NCBI GenBank assembly: GCA_964541595.1
Contig: CAZIRO010000019.1
Location: 1-24,906 of the forward strand
DNA: 24,906 bases
Direction: 5' to 3'
Source: CAZIRO01 sp964541595
GTDB taxonomy: Bacteria; Acidobacteriota; HRBIN11
Shown here: positions 21,579-24,906 of the stretch, piece after piece
Layout of the letters: each line of letters begins with the position of its first letter
Numbering within the stretch: the first letter of the stretch is position 1
Position numbers and translations under genes: made by a program
The notes under the pieces: generated by a model
The model's input: only the letters and a program-made list of their open reading frames with translations
The model's database searches: none
What the model was told of the DNA's origin: nothing

Positions 21579-22723
21579 GACACGGACCTCAGTAGATCTT
21601 TTCGAGGATTTTCGCGGTATAAGGTTTCAACTTCCTGAAACAACCGCCGTGCCCGTTCATCGGTGGCATCCGGCACAACGATCCGTACTTCAACATAGGC
21701 GTCGCCACGGCCGCCATCGGGCCGGGGCACGCCGCGGCCGGGAATGCGAAAGATCTGCCCGGACTGGGTTCCGGGCGGAATGCGAATGGTCACCACACCG
21801 TCCACAGAGGGCACCTCGATCCGTGCGCCCAAGGCGGCCTCGCTGACCGTGATCGGGACCGTCACGTGAATGTCGTACCCCTCTCGCCGGAAGATCGGAT
21901 GGGGCTGGACCTGCACGACCAGATACAGATCCCCGGGCGGTCCGCCGTTGATCCCCTCATGGCCGTACCCGCCGACACGTAAACGCGTGCCACTTTCCAC
22001 ACCGGGCGGGATCCGGACGCGCACGCGATCCGTCCGCGGTATCCGTCCCCGACCCCGACACTGCGTACACGCGGGTCCCGGCGCCTGACCGAGTCCGCCG
22101 CACGCGGGACAGGTCACCACAAACCGCATGTATCCGACCGCGCGTGTGACCTTCCCGGAGCCCCGACAGGTCGTGCACGATCGGGCGGACCCCGCATGCC
22201 CGGATCCCCGACACTGGACACAGGCAACCAGACGGGTGACCTCGATTTCGACCTCCCGACCATGCACCGCGTCGAGGAATCCGATCGTGATCGGAATGGT
22301 AATGTCTTCTCCGCGCTCGGCATGATGCGCTTCGCGCCGTCGCCGCCGTCCGCGCAGGAAATCAAAGAAATCACTGAATATGTCGTGAAACGTTTCCGGT
22401 CCGAAATCTGTGAAATCGAAGTCTTCCACAAATACCTGATAGCCACCGGGATACCCCGTCTGGGGTCCCCCACCGGGGACGCTGCCCTCGAATACCGTGC
22501 CGTAGCGATCGTACTGCTCGCGCAGTTTGGGATCACTGAGCACGCGATAGGCTTCCTGGATTTTCTTGAACATCTCTTCCGCGTGTTTATCCCCCGGATT
22601 CAGATCCGGATGGTACTTTCGCGCGAGCTTCCGATACGCCCGTTTAATCTCCTCCTGGGTGGCATTCCGGGGCACACCGAGAATTTCGTAGTAATCTTCA
22701 CGCGATCCGCCACGCATCGGCAT
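21575..22723 (-). CDS. dnaJ: Chaperone DnaJ (Hsp40, type I)
   Basis: A 382-residue co-chaperone that stimulates DnaK's ATPase. The J-domain (YYEILGVPRNATQEEIKRAYR) has the HPD motif at about 38-40. A region with Gly/Phe character follows (VPGGGPQTGYPGGYQVF). The zinc-binding domain has four C-x-x-C-x-G-x-G repeats: CVQCRGSG, CTTCRGSG, CPACGGLG, CTQCRGRG. C-terminal substrate domains are complete. ATG 22723 has GAGAGG five bases upstream; a GTG six bases earlier is possible. It lies 64 bp after dnaK. grpE, often between dnaK and dnaJ, is absent here, and must be elsewhere. Confidence 0.97.
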   Translation of the reverse strand: MPMRGGSREDYYEILGVPRNATQEEIKRAYRKLARKYHPDLNPGDKHAEEMFKKIQEAYRVLSDPKLREQYDRYGTVFEGSVPGGGPQTGYPGGYQVFVEDFDFTDFGPETFHDIFSDFFDFLRGRRRRREAHHAERGEDITIPITIGFLDAVHGREVEIEVTRLVACVQCRGSGHAGSARSCTTCRGSGKVTRAVGYMRFVVTCPACGGLGQAPGPACTQCRGRGRIPRTDRVRVRIPPGVESGTRLRVGGYGHEGINGGPPGDLYLVVQVQPHPIFRREGYDIHVTVPITVSEAALGARIEVPSVDGVVTIRIPPGTQSGQIFRIPGRGVPRPDGGRGDAYVEVRIVVPDATDERARRLFQEVETLYRENPRKDLLRSVS

Positions 22724-22787
22724 TGCCACCTCTCACCTGTAACACCCCGTGGGGGACAGCGTGCAATACCGGACAGCACACGGTGGT

Positions 22788-24692
22788 TTAAGACCGCTGA
22801 TCGTCGTCGACGATCTCTGCATCCACCACCGTGCCCGTGCTTCCATCACCCGGGGACGTGCCCGTTTCCGGACGCGGTCCCGCCGTGCCGCCAGCTGCAC
22901 GCTGATACAGTGCAACGGCCACCTCGTTGTTCACACGCAGGAGATATTCCGCTGCCTGCTTGAGGCGATCATAGCCGCCTTCCTGGAGCGCCTTCCTGGC
23001 GTCCTGGATCGCCTGATCCAGACGGGATGCGAGATCCGACGGGATACGGTCGCGATTGTCCCGCAGCAGTTTCTCGCTCTGGTATACGAGTCCGTCCAGA
23101 CGGTTCCGTTCCTCGATTTCCTGTTTCCGCCGCCGATCTTCTTCGGCATACTGTTGCGCTTCCTTGATCATCCGTTCGATCTCTTCCTGGGTAAGCCCGC
23201 TCGACGCCGTCACCGTCACTTTCTGCTCGCGGTGGGTCGCAAGGTCGCGAGCGTTGACGTGCAGAATACCGTTCGCATCGATTTCAAAGGTCACCTCGAT
23301 CTGCGGCACACCCCGGGGTGCAGGGGGAATACCGTCCAGAATGAATCGTGCCAGTGTACGGTTGTCTTTGGCGAGCGGACGTTCGCCCTGCACGACGTGG
23401 ATTTCGACACTGGTTTGATTGTCCGCAGCCGTGGTAAAGATCTCACTGCGTCGGGTGGGAATCGTCGTGTTTCGCGGGATGAGCACGTGGACCACGCCGC
23501 CCAGCGTTTCCACGCCCAGGGACAGCGGCGTCACGTCGAGCAACAGGATGTCCCGATATTCTCCCGCGAGCACGGCCGCCTGAATGGCCGCGCCGATCGC
23601 CACGACTTCATCCGGATTGACCCCTTTGTGCGGCTCTTTGCCGAAGAAGTCCCGAACGAGCTGTTGCACACGCGGGATCCGCGTGGAACCACCGACCAGG
23701 ATCACGGCATCGATCTGTTCGGGACGGAGTTTCGCATCTTCCAGTGCCTGTTTACACGGTCCGAGCGTGCGCTGCAGGATGTCTTCCACCATGGCCTCGA
23801 ACTTCGCACGTGTCAGACGCATCTGGATGTGCTTCGGTCCCGTGCTGTCCGAGGCGACGAACGGGACATTGATCTCCGTCTCCATGACGGAAGAGAGTTC
23901 GATTTTCGCCTTCTCACACGCGTCGCGAATGCGCTGCAGTACGGAACGGTCCTGGCTGAGATCGATCCCGGTCTCCCGGCGAAACTCGTCCAGCACCCAT
24001 TCCATCAAACGGCGGTCGATGTCATCCCCGCCCAGGTGGGTGTCACCGGCTGTCGCTTTGACTTCGATGACACCTTCTCCAATTTCCAGAATCGAGATGT
24101 CAAACGTGCCGCCACCGAAGTCGAATACGGCGATCGTCTGTTCTTTCTGTTTGTCCATTCCGTAAGCGAGCGCGGCCGCTGTCGGCTCGTTGACCAGCCG
24201 GACCACCTCCAGGCCGGCGATCGTGCCCGCGTCTTTGGTCGCCTGGCGCTGGGCATCGTTGAAGTATGCGGGGACAGTAATGACCGCTTTTTCGACCTTT
24301 TCCCCAAGATAGGCTTCTGCCGCTTCTTTCAAATATCGCAGGATTTCTGCGGAAATCTGCGGGGGCGAAAATTCTTTCCCCTGGATGACGACACGCACAT
24401 CATCATGCGGTCCGCGGACGACCTTATACGGCACGCGCTTGATCTCGTCCAGTACCTCGTCATATCGGCGTCCCATGAACCGTTTGACCGAGTATACGGT
24501 ATTTTCCGGGTTGAGCAGCATCTGGCGTTTGGCTGCCGGTCCGACTAACCGTTCCCCGCGATCGTTGATGGCGAATACGGACGGTGTGGTTCGCCCTCCC
24601 TCCGGGTTGGGAATCACGACCGACTGATTGCCTTCCATAACTGCGACGACGGAATTTGTGGTGCCGAGGTCAATACCGATGATCTTGGGCAT
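22788..24692 (-). CDS. dnaK: Chaperone DnaK (Hsp70)
   Basis: A 634-residue ATP-dependent chaperone. The phosphate-1 loop IGIDLGTTNS (5-14), AVITVPAYFNDAQRQATKDAG, the DFGGGTFDISIL phosphate-2 loop, and VGGSTRIPRVQ define the ATPase domain. The substrate domain has DVTPLSLGVET, and the C-terminus ends in VVDAEIVDDD, close to the usual acidic tail. Around residues 75-100 the protein carries the extra segment (EVLDEIKRVPYKVVRG) that is present in Gram-negative-type DnaK and missing in Bacillus-type. ATG 24692 follows AGGAGG by 8 nt. The gene heads the run dnaK-dnaJ-hspR-rpoD-epmA. Confidence 0.98.
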   Translation of the reverse strand: MPKIIGIDLGTTNSVVAVMEGNQSVVIPNPEGGRTTPSVFAINDRGERLVGPAAKRQMLLNPENTVYSVKRFMGRRYDEVLDEIKRVPYKVVRGPHDDVRVVIQGKEFSPPQISAEILRYLKEAAEAYLGEKVEKAVITVPAYFNDAQRQATKDAGTIAGLEVVRLVNEPTAAALAYGMDKQKEQTIAVFDFGGGTFDISILEIGEGVIEVKATAGDTHLGGDDIDRRLMEWVLDEFRRETGIDLSQDRSVLQRIRDACEKAKIELSSVMETEINVPFVASDSTGPKHIQMRLTRAKFEAMVEDILQRTLGPCKQALEDAKLRPEQIDAVILVGGSTRIPRVQQLVRDFFGKEPHKGVNPDEVVAIGAAIQAAVLAGEYRDILLLDVTPLSLGVETLGGVVHVLIPRNTTIPTRRSEIFTTAADNQTSVEIHVVQGERPLAKDNRTLARFILDGIPPAPRGVPQIEVTFEIDANGILHVNARDLATHREQKVTVTASSGLTQEEIERMIKEAQQYAEEDRRRKQEIEERNRLDGLVYQSEKLLRDNRDRIPSDLASRLDQAIQDARKALQEGGYDRLKQAAEYLLRVNNEVAVALYQRAAGGTAGPRPETGTSPGDGSTGTVVDAEIVDDDQRS

Positions 24693-24749
24693 ATTTTCCC
24701 TCCTTTATCCCCAGAACGGTTTCCACCAGCCATGCATGCTTCCGCTTGT

Positions 24750-24778
24750 ATAATAGTACTTAAGTCCGCTTTTGTCAA
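24750..24778 (-). promoter_or_regulatory. Sigma-70 promoter of the dnaK operon
   Basis: Minus strand: perfect -35 TTGACA (24773-24778), 17-bp spacer, -10 TATTAT (24750-24755), 57 bp before the start codon. It is the strongest promoter by sequence in the window and overlaps the HAIR-like repeat. Confidence 0.85.
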
Positions 24779-24779
24779 G
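24759..24779 (-). promoter_or_regulatory. HAIR-like operator for HspR
   Basis: On the minus strand CTTGACA-N7-ACTTAAG, compared with the Streptomyces-type HAIR consensus CTTGAGT-N7-ACTCAAG: 11 of 14 arm positions agree and the 7-base spacing is exact. It overlaps the -35 box, where repressor binding would block polymerase. The match partly reflects the TTGACA box itself, so it is a candidate only. Confidence 0.6.
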
Positions 24780-24852
24780 AAAAGATGACAAATTTAAACT
24801 AAATGTATGTGGCATGCATCGCGGATGATGCGCCTCGGTCGGCAGGGAGTCG

Positions 24853-24906
24853 TGGGATCGGGACAGGCCATGGGACATGCGCACCACCGGATCCACCGGT
24901 GTGCCG
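24853..24906. repeat. Dispersed intergenic repeat, copy C (left end; continues beyond window)
   Basis: All 54 bases to the window edge are identical to 16478-16531 of copy A: the inverted end and the first arm and loop of the hairpin. The copy lies about 75 bp upstream of the dnaK promoter. Identity over this length between non-coding copies 8 kb apart suggests recent spread or gene conversion. Confidence 0.85.

Noticed and set aside
22749..24548. 599-residue open frame antisense to dnaK
   Set aside because: It mirrors dnaK along its whole length, a well-known artefact of the codon use of Hsp70 genes; it has no recognisable domain and no ribosome site.

Overview
The window is about 25 kb of compact bacterial chromosome, G+C-rich by eye (38 of 60 bases in the sampled stretch 6661-6720). 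It holds 20 confidently placed protein genes plus a partial one at the left edge. No rRNA, tRNA, CRISPR array, transposase or phage gene was seen. DnaK carries the extra N-terminal segment typical of diderm (Gram-negative-type) bacteria. The heat-shock repressor is of the HspR type, and MglA-like and EpmA-like genes are present. This points to a deep-branching diderm, but nothing here fixes the phylum.

Left part (1-5.9 kb): the 3' end of an ATP-type PEP carboxykinase faces a cysteine desulfurase. Divergent from the latter is an apparent operon nadE - tmk - small Tat-exported protein, with short gaps and an ATGA overlap. It meets, stop against stop, an orphan AAA+-type ATPase whose DNA is clearly more AT-rich than its neighbours.

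Centre-left (6.1-11.1 kb): four genes, mostly overlapping by ATGA, form a Gld-like ABC export module: ATPase, six-TM permease, membrane-anchored GldG-like subunit and a DUF4340-like protein. A good sigma-70 promoter precedes them.

Centre (11.1-15.1 kb, minus strand): an MglA-type GTPase with a long acidic tail and an extra C-terminal domain, a YuiH-like molybdopterin oxidoreductase, prfB with an intact programmed +1 frameshift site, and a small cysteine-containing protein. Then come a PflX-like radical SAM protein, an M23 peptidase and a nucleosidase-like protein.

Right part (18.6-24.7 kb, minus strand): dnaK - dnaJ - hspR - rpoD - epmA-like, apparently read from one strong promoter. A HAIR-like inverted repeat covers its -35 box, so the primary sigma factor appears to sit inside an HspR-controlled heat-shock operon.

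The most unusual signal is non-coding. A family of intergenic repeats with about 26-bp inverted ends occurs four times (5998-6046 partial, 15194-15369, 16476-16723, 24853 to the window edge). One copy contains a degenerate array of heptanucleotides. I know of no named family matching it.
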